From Bacteroidota bacterium (lineage in GTDB: Bacteria; Bacteroidota; Bacteroidia; Chitinophagales; Chitinophagaceae): a stretch of 41,485 nt of DNA. Under the pieces are notes generated by a model. It was given only the letters and a program-made list of their open reading frames with translations, was not told the origin of the DNA and did no database searches. The DNA is taken from the NCBI GenBank assembly GCA_003175935.1, contig PSRI01000183.1, positions 1 to 41,485 of the forward strand, read 5' to 3'. The translations under genes were made by a program, and so were the position numbers. Positions 17,748 through 27,473 of this stretch are shown piece by piece; the stretch's first letter is position 1; each line of letters opens with the position of its first letter.

Positions 17748-17880
17748 TATATGTATGAAATTTAAAGAGTATGGATAGGCGAAAATTCGCGGCTAAATTA
17801 GGCGCAATCTGTAAAATATGAATTGGTTTTTTTTTGCACATTAACTTATGGTAAAGGAGGAAAAATTACATTTGATTAAT

Positions 17881-17910
17881 TTTGATTATTAAAAAATATA
17901 ACTACTTTTA
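17881..17910 (+). promoter_or_regulatory. Candidate promoter for the 2330-residue secreted protein
   Basis: TTTG at 17881-17884 and TACTTTTA at 17903-17910 are separated by 18 bases, which fits the -33/-7 spacing of Bacteroidota promoters; the last base of the -7 element differs from consensus. The leader would be about 270 bases. Confidence 0.25.
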
Positions 17911-17952
17911 CACCCGCTACCTCAAGGGCATTTTATTTGTTGGATAGAATGT

Positions 17953-17960
17953 CAAAAGTA
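17953..17960 (-). promoter_or_regulatory. Candidate -7 element (TACTTTTG) for the divergent glycosyltransferase
   Basis: Exact match to TAnnTTTG on the minus strand, followed by a leader of roughly 200 bases. No convincing -33 element is seen, so this is a weak call. Confidence 0.25.
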
Positions 17961-18188
17961 ACCCTAAATCCTGCCTTGAAATTCCACTCTTAATTCGCTT
18001 CTCGATTGTTTCGCTAATATTCTAGAAAAGCAGATTACCACAAAAAAGGAAATCACCTCGCATTTTCTTTTGCCAATAGTCCATCCTTGAAAGGGCAAGT
18101 ATGCTCATGTCTAAATCATTCCAAGATTCTCTATAAAAACCAAAAGGTTTATTTCAAACATTTTGGAAACATTTCAACCAGTTAGTTC

Positions 18189-21100
18189 ATGAAAAAGATT
18201 TACCTGCTGCTTACCGTTGTGCTGTCAATTTTAACTGTGCAATTGGTACACTCACAGCCCGTAATCGACCCTAATGACCCGGAAGTAATTTTCTCGTCAA
18301 CTTACAAACCTCCCGTACCCGCGAACGGTGCAATTGCCAAGTGGGGCCACGCAAAAAGATTAAGCTGGAACTCTTCCGCTTACAAGTGCTATTATTTTAA
18401 TGGGATGAACTTTAGGATTAAGTTCCCCAAATCTTATCAGCACCTGGTAAACGATGGAAAAAAATATCCGGTTTATCTATTTTTCCCAGGACTTGGTGAA
18501 AAAGGAGATTCCTGGGATAACGAATGGAGTTTATTACATGGTGGTGATGTCCACCTAAACGCCGTCAATGCAGGAACCTTTGACGGATTTCTTATTTATG
18601 TACAAACTTCCACTGGCTATTTTAGCGCCTGGTTCAGCTCTATTACCACGTTGCTGGACACCATGGCCAGAGCCAATAAAGTGGATCTCGACAAGATTAT
18701 CCTGAGCGGTTTGTCGGGCGGTGGCCAGGCTGACTGGGACTTCCTGCAAACACCAGCTTATGCAAGATATATTGCTGCATGTATGCCTATATCTGCAGCT
18801 CAAATAGAAGATACCCCTTTTTATAAGAGTCATATTACAATTCCTATCTGGACCACTAACGGTGGTTTAGATAGCGACCCTGCTCCGGGAACAGCTGCGG
18901 TTTGTTTCCAGCATTATAAAGATCTTGGTGGCGACCTTACGCAAACATTGTATCCAAATCTTGGTCACGGTACCTGGGATACTTTTTGGAAAGAACCAAA
19001 TTATTGGTACTGGATTAATTCCAGGCACAAAGCCAACCCGCTAGTTTATTTCCAGAGAAATTTATTGTGTCCAGGTGATCCCGTTAGTGTAAAACTTGGA
19101 TTGCAGGCAGGCTTTAATGCTTATGCCTGGCAGTTCCGTCCAGATACTTTGAGCGCATGGACCGATATTAGCGGACAAACAACAAATAACCTTACAGCTA
19201 CTACTTACGGTTACTACAGGGCAAGATTCAGGAGAACTTCTACCAGCGCATGGTCCGACTGGTCTCCTGCTCCTGTTCAGGTTGGGATCAAGCCTCCAAC
19301 AGTAACTCCTCCAATACAAATCAACGGTATTCATAGTAACGTGTTACCTGCTCCGGATGGTGCCACAACTGTTCCGCTGATGGTACCAAGTACCTATGTT
19401 TCCTACGACTGGAGAAAAATTAGTGATAATAGCCAGGTAAGTACTACAAATACTTACAATGCGCCTATTGGACAATTTAAAGTTATGGTGACTGAGCAAT
19501 TTGGTTGCTCCAGTAATTTCTCACCTGCATACACAGTGATCGATGCAAATGGTGCAAATAAGCCCGACAAAGCAGGTAACGTAATGGCACTCACTAAATC
19601 AAATACAAGTATTGAAGTGGATTGGAGTGATAATCCGAATCCTATTTACAATGAAACTGCATTTGAAGTTTACAGGAGTACAACTGCTGGTGGTCCTTAC
19701 ACAATGATTGGTTCAACTCCTGCGGATAGTTTGACATTCATTGACCAGGGTTTAAATGTAAACACAAGGTATTATTACATTGTTCGTGCGGTAAATGCAA
19801 GCGGTGCTGCCCCGGTTAGCACTGAAGTGACTGCGAAAACACTTTCAGATAATCAGCCACCTACCGCTCCAACTAATCTGGTAATCTCATGGTCAACCAG
19901 GAGTTCAATCACATTAGATTGGGATCCTTCAACTGACGATGTTGGTGTATATAAATATGACGTGTATGTTAATGGCGTGAAGCAATACACAACCGACCAA
20001 ACTGAATTCACCGTCACTAATCTTAATGGTCTTACTAATTACACGTTCTTTGTAAAGGCGAGAGACCTTGCAGGAAATATTTCTCCATCCAGCAACCAGA
20101 TTACTGGTATTACCAAATTGCGTGGTATTAAGTTTAACTATTTCGAGTGGGCAAATACTATTACTGCTTTACCAGATTTCAATACACTTACAATTAAGAA
20201 TTCAGGAACGCAGGCAAATATTGATTTGTCGCAGGCTCAGAAAACTACAAACTATGGTTTTGTATTCTATGGATTCCTGAAAGTTCCTGTTGCAGGTACT
20301 TACCTGTTTGAAACAAATTCAGACGATGGAAGTAAGTTGTATATAGGTTCTGGCACATACAGCAATCAATCCACAGCTCTTGTAAATAATGATGGATCGC
20401 ATGGTGGTCAATACCGTAGCGGAAGCATCACTTTGCAACCAGGTGTTTATCCTTTGATTGCGACTTACTTCCAGGGTACTGGTGGCTCAGGCATGACCGT
20501 ATACTGGACATGTGCAGCCGCTGGCTTCCCAACAAGAACAAAAATCCCGGATTCTTCATTCGCAGATAACGTAACGCTCACTTCTAACATCAATGCTCCT
20601 TCAAACCTGAAGGCAAGCACTGTTGCTTATAATAAGATCGGACTCACATGGGAAGACAACAGTAACAATGAGTCAGGTTTTGAAATTTACAGAGCCCAAA
20701 ACATTGGTGATGTATTTGTGACTGTAGGTAATGCTCCTGCAAATGCAACAAGCTATGTTGACACTACCTGCGCTGCAAGCACCAGGTATTATTATAAAGT
20801 AAAAGCTGTTGGTAGCTCTGGTGAATCTGCACTGACTCAGAATTATGTTGAAGCAAATTGGAAATTTAACGGCAACGTTGCAGACTCAAGTGGTAATGTT
20901 AGAAACGGAACTGCTGTAAATACTCCAACTTTCGATGCTGCTGATAAAAAAGAAGGTAGTAGTTCAATAGTACTTAATGGCACCAACCAGTCGGTGACAT
21001 TACCAAATACAAACAACTTCCTTCAGGAAGCTTATACAGAAAGAACAGTTGCCTTCTGGATGAAATCTGCGATTTCAAATTCCAGCAACCGCATGCTATT

Positions 21101-24100
21101 TGATATCGGCGGAAGTGATGATGGTTTGGCAATCCGTTTGTCAAACAGCACACTTACTGCGGGAATAGCGAGCAATAATACACGCGTGAATTTCACTGCT
21201 AACTTAACATCCAGTACGGTTTGGAACCATATAGCCCTGGTGTATTTCCAAAATACACTTAAGCTGTATATCAATGGCGTGTTAGCAAATTCAAATACTG
21301 CCTTAGGATTCTCAAGTTTAACGACGACTACAAACGCGGCTTCTATTGGTACAACTAATGGATCCAATGCGTTTAACACTTCGACCAGTCCTTTCTCTGG
21401 CAGGATTGATAATTTCGTTGTGTTGAATACTGCATTGTCTCAAACAGCAGTGAATGACCTGATGAATAATTCACTGGTTCAGTCAAATGCGACTACAGCA
21501 CAATTGCCTCCTGCTCCTGCAGCACCAGATGGTTTGACTGCCACTGCGAATTCAACTTCCAAGATCACTCTTAACTGGGCCGATCATGCAACGAACGAAA
21601 CCGGATATGAAGTGTGGAGGTCAACTAACAATACAAATAATTTCAGGCTTATTGCCAATGTACTTGATACAAATGGTTCTATTGCTACTTATCAGGATAC
21701 TGGTTTGTATGCTAACGTGACTTACTATTATGAAGTAAGAGCTTATGGTGTTGGTGGGTTCTCTGCATATACTAATATCGCAAATGCATCCACTCCAAAC
21801 AACAAACCTAAGCTTACAGGTATTGGAAGCTTTGCAATGAAGTATGGTACACAGAAAGTGATAAATATTGTTGCGACAGATATTGATGGTGAAGTGCTGA
21901 ACCTTTCTGTAGTGAACCTGCCTGCATTCGGAGTATTTGCAAATACAGGTAACGGAACCGGAACAATTACACTCAGTCCTTCACAGGCGCAGCAGGGTGT
22001 ATTCAATATTAAGGTTCGTGTAAATGACCAGCATGGTGGAGCAGACAGCCTTGTGTTTACTGCAACAGTAAATTCAAATAATCCGCCATCGCTTCAACAA
22101 TTAACCGGCATAAACGTGACGGAAGGAACATCTTCAAATGTTCAGATTGTTGCTACAGATCCTGATGGCACCAATACACTTCAGTGGTCAACAACAGGGT
22201 TCCCTGCATTTGCTTCCCTCGTTGCAAATTCAAATGGTATCAGCTTTATTTTGCTCAATCCTGATTATGCAAGTGAAGGAACATATCCTGTATCTGTAAC
22301 CGTAAATGATGGTGCAGGTGGTTCATCTACCAGTGCATTTAATATTGTTGTTGCAAGAGGCAACCCGAATTCTCAAATCCTGGTGGACATTGCTGATGCT
22401 TCTACATCCGCACCTAGTCCGGCTCCATGGAATAAAATCACCGGCGCTACAACTAACAATCTGCTTGATAACAATGGTCAGGCGACCGGAATCAATTTGG
22501 TGTTCAATTCAAGCTGGCAAACATATACGGCCGGTGCACAGACTGGAAATAATTCGGGTGTATACCCCGACTTAGTGATGAAAGATTACTTCTGGTTCGG
22601 TGCCTATGGAGTAACAAATACAGTTAACATTACTGTAAGCGGTTTGGATCCCAGCTATAAATACAACTTTACTTTCCTTGGTAACAGTTCTTATACTGCT
22701 CTTGGTGACAATGGGTCCACGATTTATGCCATCAATGGTATATCCAAAACACTCAATGTTCAAAATAATACGCAGAATACTGTTACGATTTCGAATATTG
22801 CTCCTGATGGAACAGGAACCATCACCATCAATCTGAGTAAGGCAGCAGGTTCAGCCGCAGGTTACCTGAATGCATTTGTGATTGAGAAATTATATGATGA
22901 TGGAACTACTCCAATCATGCCAGGCAATGTGGCTGCATCAAATATGCCTGATGGCAAAGTGCTGCTCACATGGAAGGACATCGCATATAACGAGACGAGA
23001 TATGATATCTATCGCGCCACAAATCAGGCCGGCCCTTATTCATTGCTCTCTCCAAGTGCAAACCAGAATGACACTACTTATATAGACGCGAATGCGCTCG
23101 CACTCACTACTTACTACTACAAACTTGTAGCAGTAAATGATAATGGTTTGAGTGACTTCACGGATCCTGTTAGCATCACGACTCTGAATAAGACTCCTGT
23201 GCTTACTCCGATCAGCAATGTAATGGTGAAAACATTCAACCAGGGAGTAACAAATATTACTTCAACTGATGATCCAGGTGATATTCTCACAACAACAGTT
23301 AAGAATCTGCCTGCATTCGCAACCTTCCAAAATACAGGAAACGGTACAGCAACGATTACATACAATCCGGCTACGAATGATATAGGTGTGTATAGTAATG
23401 TTATTGTAACAGTAAGTGACAATCATGGGGCAAGCGTTTCTGATACAATCACTGTAACAGTAACTGATAAAGATGTGAGAACCTGGTACGTGAACTACGG
23501 TGGCGAACAAAGTCCTCCTGCACCTGCACCATGGACAAACGTTAACAGCTTCCCATGGCCAAACCTGCCGATTAATAACATGAATGACGAAACCAATACT
23601 CCTACCAGCGTGAACATTACAATGGTGGACAGCTGGCAAGGAAACGTGTACAGCGGTATGGTTACAGGAAGCAACAATGGTATTTATCCCGACATCGTAA
23701 TGGCTCACGGATTCTATGAGTCTTCTACAAATGCGAAGACTATCCGTTTCAGCGGATTGAATCCTCAGAAGAAATACAATATCGGATTCTTCGGAAGCAA
23801 TGATATCGGTGTGCAATCTGCAGCTACGTACACTTCAGGTGCTAAATCGGTAACGATGGACGGAACTTTCAATACCAATAAGAATGCTCAATTGAATGGT
23901 TTGGTTCCTGATGGAACTGGTACAATCAATGTTACCATGACCAAACCTTCCTCTGCTTCCTATGCAGTGTTGAATGCACTTGTTCTGGAAGAATACGATC
24001 CTTCACTGGGTCTTGTAAGACCAGGAAATCTGTTCGCTGAGGTTGTAAATAAAAACAGCATCAAACTTACCTGGTCAGACAGGTCCGATAACGAAACAGG

Positions 24101-25181
24101 ATTTGAAATCAGAAGAGACGTTTCTCCGAATGGATCATTTGCAACTGTTGCAGGATCAGTTGGTGCGAATACTAACACCTTTACCGATGTGAATTTGATT
24201 TCGAATACGAAGTACTATTATAAAGTGAGAGCGCTTGGTTCTACTAACAGTGATTACAGCAACACTGCTTCAACAACCACACCGCTCGTGATCGACTATG
24301 TGAATTTTAACGTAACGGTACCTCCTCCAGGAAATCCATGGAACAGCTTTAATGCTAACCCGGTTGTTGGCGCAGGAATCAATCCGCTGATGAATGATCT
24401 GGGCTTCAGCTCTGGTATAGGAATTGTAGTTTCAATGGAATTCAATGGAGAAAACTATACTGGAGTAACAACTGGTAATAACTCAGGAATTTTCCCTGAT
24501 AATGTAATGCACGCTAACTTCTGGATCGATCCTCACCAATTGGCACAGTTCAAACTCACTAACCTGAATTTGAATAAGAAATACAGGATCGGATTCTTTG
24601 GTAGTTCAACATGGAGTGGATCTGACTTTACTACTGCGTACTCAGTAGGTGGAAAGACAACTTACCTGAACAGCTACTATAACCAGTCGAAGGCGATGTA
24701 TATCGACGGACTTGTTCCTGATCAGAATGGAGAATTATTGTTGAACGTGACTACGGCAGGAAATGCCACATTCTCCTTCACCAGTGCGGTTGTAATCCAG
24801 ATGTACGATGATACTACTACCGGAAGCGGTGGAATTCAGGGCAGAACTTCAGGACAACCAGAACCTGTACAGGTTGGAAATGGCAGATCTGTTGGAACTC
24901 CGAATGCCTTCAATGGCAAGCTCAGAGCTTATCCGAATCCATTTGTGAGTCAGGTATTTGTTGACTTCTCAACTGAACAGGCTGGTAATGTGGCTATCCA
25001 ATTGACAGATGTTTCAGGCAGACTAATGTATCAAAATAATGCCGGGCACCTGGATAAAGGCAGCTATAATTTGAGATTGGATCTGGGCGGAACAGGATTA
25101 GCACCAGGCATCTATTTCATGAGAGTTACCCGCGATGGAGTGGTAGAAAAGTCCATCAAACTGATAAAAACTAAGAACTAA
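18189..25181 (+). CDS. Giant secreted alpha/beta hydrolase with FnIII, PA14, LamG and T9SS C-terminal domains
   Basis: A 2330-residue exported protein. Signal peptide 1-22; esterase-like hydrolase about 60-285 with FFPGLGEKG, nucleophile elbow SGLSGGG (S176), acid candidates D228 or D230, and H260 in LGHGTWD. Then an Ig-like stretch, FnIII domains at about 458-552 and 555-642, a PA14-like domain (645-795, with NSDDGSKLYI), FnIII (803-887), a LamG/concanavalin-like domain (891-1094), FnIII (1108-1200), two cadherin-like domains (1203-1389), and three copies of an unrecognised 175-residue module (about 1396-1572, 1766-1937, 2034-2210) separated by FnIII and a cadherin-like domain. The last 85 residues (from AYPNPF) are a T9SS sorting domain. 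PA14 and LamG domains often bind carbohydrate. Its hydrolase domain is related to that of the 1028-6220 protein. The likely role is surface-exposed modification or binding of the locus polysaccharide. Confidence 0.9.
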   Translation: MKKIYLLLTVVLSILTVQLVHSQPVIDPNDPEVIFSSTYKPPVPANGAIAKWGHAKRLSWNSSAYKCYYFNGMNFRIKFPKSYQHLVNDGKKYPVYLFFPGLGEKGDSWDNEWSLLHGGDVHLNAVNAGTFDGFLIYVQTSTGYFSAWFSSITTLLDTMARANKVDLDKIILSGLSGGGQADWDFLQTPAYARYIAACMPISAAQIEDTPFYKSHITIPIWTTNGGLDSDPAPGTAAVCFQHYKDLGGDLTQTLYPNLGHGTWDTFWKEPNYWYWINSRHKANPLVYFQRNLLCPGDPVSVKLGLQAGFNAYAWQFRPDTLSAWTDISGQTTNNLTATTYGYYRARFRRTSTSAWSDWSPAPVQVGIKPPTVTPPIQINGIHSNVLPAPDGATTVPLMVPSTYVSYDWRKISDNSQVSTTNTYNAPIGQFKVMVTEQFGCSSNFSPAYTVIDANGANKPDKAGNVMALTKSNTSIEVDWSDNPNPIYNETAFEVYRSTTAGGPYTMIGSTPADSLTFIDQGLNVNTRYYYIVRAVNASGAAPVSTEVTAKTLSDNQPPTAPTNLVISWSTRSSITLDWDPSTDDVGVYKYDVYVNGVKQYTTDQTEFTVTNLNGLTNYTFFVKARDLAGNISPSSNQITGITKLRGIKFNYFEWANTITALPDFNTLTIKNSGTQANIDLSQAQKTTNYGFVFYGFLKVPVAGTYLFETNSDDGSKLYIGSGTYSNQSTALVNNDGSHGGQYRSGSITLQPGVYPLIATYFQGTGGSGMTVYWTCAAAGFPTRTKIPDSSFADNVTLTSNINAPSNLKASTVAYNKIGLTWEDNSNNESGFEIYRAQNIGDVFVTVGNAPANATSYVDTTCAASTRYYYKVKAVGSSGESALTQNYVEANWKFNGNVADSSGNVRNGTAVNTPTFDAADKKEGSSSIVLNGTNQSVTLPNTNNFLQEAYTERTVAFWMKSAISNSSNRMLFDIGGSDDGLAIRLSNSTLTAGIASNNTRVNFTANLTSSTVWNHIALVYFQNTLKLYINGVLANSNTALGFSSLTTTTNAASIGTTNGSNAFNTSTSPFSGRIDNFVVLNTALSQTAVNDLMNNSLVQSNATTAQLPPAPAAPDGLTATANSTSKITLNWADHATNETGYEVWRSTNNTNNFRLIANVLDTNGSIATYQDTGLYANVTYYYEVRAYGVGGFSAYTNIANASTPNNKPKLTGIGSFAMKYGTQKVINIVATDIDGEVLNLSVVNLPAFGVFANTGNGTGTITLSPSQAQQGVFNIKVRVNDQHGGADSLVFTATVNSNNPPSLQQLTGINVTEGTSSNVQIVATDPDGTNTLQWSTTGFPAFASLVANSNGISFILLNPDYASEGTYPVSVTVNDGAGGSSTSAFNIVVARGNPNSQILVDIADASTSAPSPAPWNKITGATTNNLLDNNGQATGINLVFNSSWQTYTAGAQTGNNSGVYPDLVMKDYFWFGAYGVTNTVNITVSGLDPSYKYNFTFLGNSSYTALGDNGSTIYAINGISKTLNVQNNTQNTVTISNIAPDGTGTITINLSKAAGSAAGYLNAFVIEKLYDDGTTPIMPGNVAASNMPDGKVLLTWKDIAYNETRYDIYRATNQAGPYSLLSPSANQNDTTYIDANALALTTYYYKLVAVNDNGLSDFTDPVSITTLNKTPVLTPISNVMVKTFNQGVTNITSTDDPGDILTTTVKNLPAFATFQNTGNGTATITYNPATNDIGVYSNVIVTVSDNHGASVSDTITVTVTDKDVRTWYVNYGGEQSPPAPAPWTNVNSFPWPNLPINNMNDETNTPTSVNITMVDSWQGNVYSGMVTGSNNGIYPDIVMAHGFYESSTNAKTIRFSGLNPQKKYNIGFFGSNDIGVQSAATYTSGAKSVTMDGTFNTNKNAQLNGLVPDGTGTINVTMTKPSSASYAVLNALVLEEYDPSLGLVRPGNLFAEVVNKNSIKLTWSDRSDNETGFEIRRDVSPNGSFATVAGSVGANTNTFTDVNLISNTKYYYKVRALGSTNSDYSNTASTTTPLVIDYVNFNVTVPPPGNPWNSFNANPVVGAGINPLMNDLGFSSGIGIVVSMEFNGENYTGVTTGNNSGIFPDNVMHANFWIDPHQLAQFKLTNLNLNKKYRIGFFGSSTWSGSDFTTAYSVGGKTTYLNSYYNQSKAMYIDGLVPDQNGELLLNVTTAGNATFSFTSAVVIQMYDDTTTGSGGIQGRTSGQPEPVQVGNGRSVGTPNAFNGKLRAYPNPFVSQVFVDFSTEQAGNVAIQLTDVSGRLMYQNNAGHLDKGSYNLRLDLGGTGLAPGIYFMRVTRDGVVEKSIKLIKTKN
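22374..22905 (+). repeat. Module A, copy 1 (about 175 residues)
   Basis: First copy of a repeated extracellular module in the 2330-residue protein. Shared landmarks are SPAPWNK near the start, NNSGVYPDLVM in the middle, a YNFTFLG strand, IAPDGTGTITINL, and a closing FVIEKLYDD. I cannot assign it to a named domain family; the strand-rich pattern suggests a beta-sandwich. Confidence 0.7.
23484..24000 (+). repeat. Module A, copy 2
   Basis: Second copy, with PPAPAPWTN, SNNGIYPDIVM, YNIGFFGSND, LVPDGTGTINVTM and LVLEEYD at the positions equivalent to copy 1. A cadherin-like and an FnIII domain separate it from copy 1. Confidence 0.7.
24288..24815 (+). repeat. Module A, copy 3
   Basis: Third copy, with PGNPWNSF, NNSGIFPDNVM, YRIGFFGSS, LVPDQNGELLLNV and VVIQMYDD. 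It lies just before the linker and the T9SS sorting domain, with one FnIII domain between it and copy 2. Confidence 0.7.
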
Positions 25182-25201
25182 TAGAACCACAGACCGTTAA
25201 T

Positions 25202-25234
25202 AAAATCCGGTATAATTCCTATACCGGATTTTTT
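25202..25234 (+). terminator. Rho-independent terminator after the 2330-residue gene
   Basis: A perfect 13-base stem, AAAATCCGGTATA (25202-25214) with TATACCGGATTTT (25220-25232), a five-base loop ATTCC and a T-run reaching 25234. It lies 20 bases after the stop and isolates the giant gene from the downstream operon. The mirrored A-run could let it work weakly on the other strand. Confidence 0.9.
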
Positions 25235-25266
25235 AACTTAGCAGCTTGTTATAAACACCCGGAATT

Positions 25267-27456
25267 ATGGATATTACTTACCTCTTAAGAGTTCTTTTAA
25301 GAAGAAAATGGACGATCCTGCTTGCAACTTTGCTGGCAGCTGGTGCGGCTTTTGTAATTAGTTTATTCAAAAAACCACTATACGAGTCTGTTGCACAATA
25401 CTCTACAGGATTTACCGCTGAAAAAGTGAGGTTGATAGATGGATCATCTGTTGACTACTTTAACCTCGATGCCAAATTTAAGAACGTTACAGAAACGATG
25501 AAGTCGATCCAGGTTATCGGTATGCTTTCCTACCGACTCCTCCTTCACGATTTGGAGAACCCAAACCGGGCTTTCAGAAAACTCAAACCCGAACAAACAA
25601 AGACCAAGATTTACAATGCAGTAGATAAGGAGAAAGCAATTGAAATTCTGAAGAAAAAACTGCAGACCAGGGAAATTCTATATTCATCGGAAACTGATGA
25701 AAAAAATATTCTGGAATTCCTTGAGCTCTATAAATACGACTATAAATCTCTTCGGGATTTTTTAACTATCAGTAGAGTGGAAGGAACTGACTATATGAAT
25801 ATCGTTTGCTTTTCTGAAAATGCTGAACTCTCCGCCTTCACTGTAAATACCCTGGGACAGGAATTTTTGAGTTACTATCGTTCGCTCACAGAAGAACGTT
25901 CAGGAAACTCTGCTGAAACCATTGACCAACTGGTTGCGCAACAACAAAAGAAAGTTGATTCTCTAAACGAACAACTCCGCCTCGCACGAGTGAAGACCGG
26001 AGCCATTGATCCAACTGTAATTGGTACTGGTGCCCTTCAAACGGTAACTCAACTTGAAACCAAGTTAGCAGAAGAAAGAGGAAAAAATAATACTTATGTT
26101 CAAAACCTTGCATCCTACAAAACCAGGCTCGCAACATTGCAGCAAGCGGCAGGTGCAGGTAATAATAATGCAGAAGTTGTTAGACTGAAGAACAAGCAAC
26201 AGGAATTGATGGCGGAAAATAACCGCAAGGGGGGAAATGATCCTGATTTGCAAAGACAGATTCAGGACATTACCGCGCAGATTGTAATTAAGTCGAGCAG
26301 CGGTGGAAATACAACCAAAAGGAATCAGGATATTGATGACCTGAATGCAAAAATTTCTACTGAGCAGGCAAACTTAACCGCATCAAACGAAACCATTCAG
26401 CAATACGAAGACCGGATCAAGGTTTATGACAAAAAAACAAATGTAAACCCTGGTGGAGAAGTAGAACTTAAAACTATTCAGGCGAAATTGGATATTGAGA
26501 ATAATGCATTAAAAAATATTAAAGAAAAATACAGTCAGGCGCAGGGTCTGTTGAAAGAAAACCCTGCTGAAAATTTTAAACAAACCCTGGTGGGACAGCC
26601 GGCAATTGAGCCGGAACCTGCAAAAAGAATTATGACTACGGCATTAGCAGCTGTATCAATGATGTTCCTTGCGATGATCATCATTCTGTTTGCAGAAATT
26701 TTCGACTCATCTGTAAAAACTCCATCACAGTTTTTGAAAGCCGTGAGTCTGAAATTGCTGAGTGTAGTAAATAATGTTAACCTCAAGAATAAAAATATTC
26801 TGGAAGTTGTTGGCAATACTTATTTAGAAGGAAAAACGGTTAGTGATGAGGAAGTTTTTAAAGAGCACCTGAGAAAACTAAGATTTGAAATCGACAGCAG
26901 TTCCAGGAAAGTATTTTTGTTTACCAGCACAAAAACAGGTGAAGGAAAAAGCACCATTATTGAGGCGCTCGCCACAAGCCTTTACCTGAGTAAGAAAAAA
27001 GTTTTGTTGATCGATACCAATTTTTCGAATAATACTCTTACCCAAAAATTTGAGGCTTCCCCAACACTGGAAGATTCAATCAGGCTTAATAACAACTTTT
27101 CTCTTGAGAATTTCAGGAGGATAATCAGTCCTACTTCAATTCCCGGAGTTGATATCATTGGCTGCAAAGGCGGGAACTATACTCCTGCAGAGATTTTGCC
27201 TTTCAATAATATATTGAGTCACCTCTCAAACCTTGATACTGAGTATGACTATATATTCCTGGAGGGTGCGGCACTCAATAATCATTCAGACAGCAATGAA
27301 CTCACCCAATATGTAGATAAAGTTGTGATCGTATTTTCCGCAGAATCCAGTATCAAACAAACAGATATCGAATCAATCCGGTTTCTCCAAAACCTGAATG
27401 GAAAATTTTCCGGTGCGATTTTGAATAATGTGCAAACAGAAAACATGGATTTGTAA
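25267..27456 (+). CDS. Wzz-type chain-length protein fused to a BY-kinase-like domain
   Basis: A 729-residue inner-membrane protein of the polysaccharide co-polymerase 2a type. Membrane segments at about 13-34 and 456-478 enclose a large periplasmic part with coiled coil (about 220-440); GQPAIEPEPAKR before the second segment is the usual proline-rich signature. The cytoplasmic tail has a Walker A KTGEGKST (556-563) and A' motif VLLIDTNF (D583), but N585 replaces the usual second acid, the Walker B region reads YDYIFLEGAAL with E666 in place of Asp, and the last 20 residues contain no tyrosine cluster. It therefore should control chain length, while kinase activity is doubtful. It opens the 25267-34701 operon after a strong terminator. 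Confidence 0.9.
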   Translation: MDITYLLRVLLRRKWTILLATLLAAGAAFVISLFKKPLYESVAQYSTGFTAEKVRLIDGSSVDYFNLDAKFKNVTETMKSIQVIGMLSYRLLLHDLENPNRAFRKLKPEQTKTKIYNAVDKEKAIEILKKKLQTREILYSSETDEKNILEFLELYKYDYKSLRDFLTISRVEGTDYMNIVCFSENAELSAFTVNTLGQEFLSYYRSLTEERSGNSAETIDQLVAQQQKKVDSLNEQLRLARVKTGAIDPTVIGTGALQTVTQLETKLAEERGKNNTYVQNLASYKTRLATLQQAAGAGNNNAEVVRLKNKQQELMAENNRKGGNDPDLQRQIQDITAQIVIKSSSGGNTTKRNQDIDDLNAKISTEQANLTASNETIQQYEDRIKVYDKKTNVNPGGEVELKTIQAKLDIENNALKNIKEKYSQAQGLLKENPAENFKQTLVGQPAIEPEPAKRIMTTALAAVSMMFLAMIIILFAEIFDSSVKTPSQFLKAVSLKLLSVVNNVNLKNKNILEVVGNTYLEGKTVSDEEVFKEHLRKLRFEIDSSSRKVFLFTSTKTGEGKSTIIEALATSLYLSKKKVLLIDTNFSNNTLTQKFEASPTLEDSIRLNNNFSLENFRRIISPTSIPGVDIIGCKGGNYTPAEILPFNNILSHLSNLDTEYDYIFLEGAALNNHSDSNELTQYVDKVVIVFSAESSIKQTDIESIRFLQNLNGKFSGAILNNVQTENMDL

Positions 27457-27473
27457 TATCACGATCTGATACC

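Larger units (their letters stand above)
17748..18188. other. Divergent intergenic region, 441 bp
   Basis: Lies between the divergent glycosyltransferase and the 2330-residue protein. On the minus strand TACTTTTG (17960 to 17953) matches TAnnTTTG exactly, about 200 bases before the glycosyltransferase start, without a clear -33 partner. On the plus strand TTTG (17881-17884) and TACTTTTA (17903-17910) are 18 bases apart, a 7 of 8 match about 280 bases before the giant gene. No gene was recognised. Confidence 0.4.

Noticed and set aside
17851-17900. Perfect AAAGGAGG ribosome-site-like string followed by a tiny frame
   Set aside because: No ATG follows at a useful distance; the only frame (from TTG) has six codons, and Bacteroidota rarely use strong Shine-Dalgarno sites.
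23262-23816. 184-codon open frame on the minus strand
   Set aside because: It lies wholly inside the 2330-residue gene, opposite to clearly recognisable domains, and its product is Cys/Ile/His-rich without any domain pattern.
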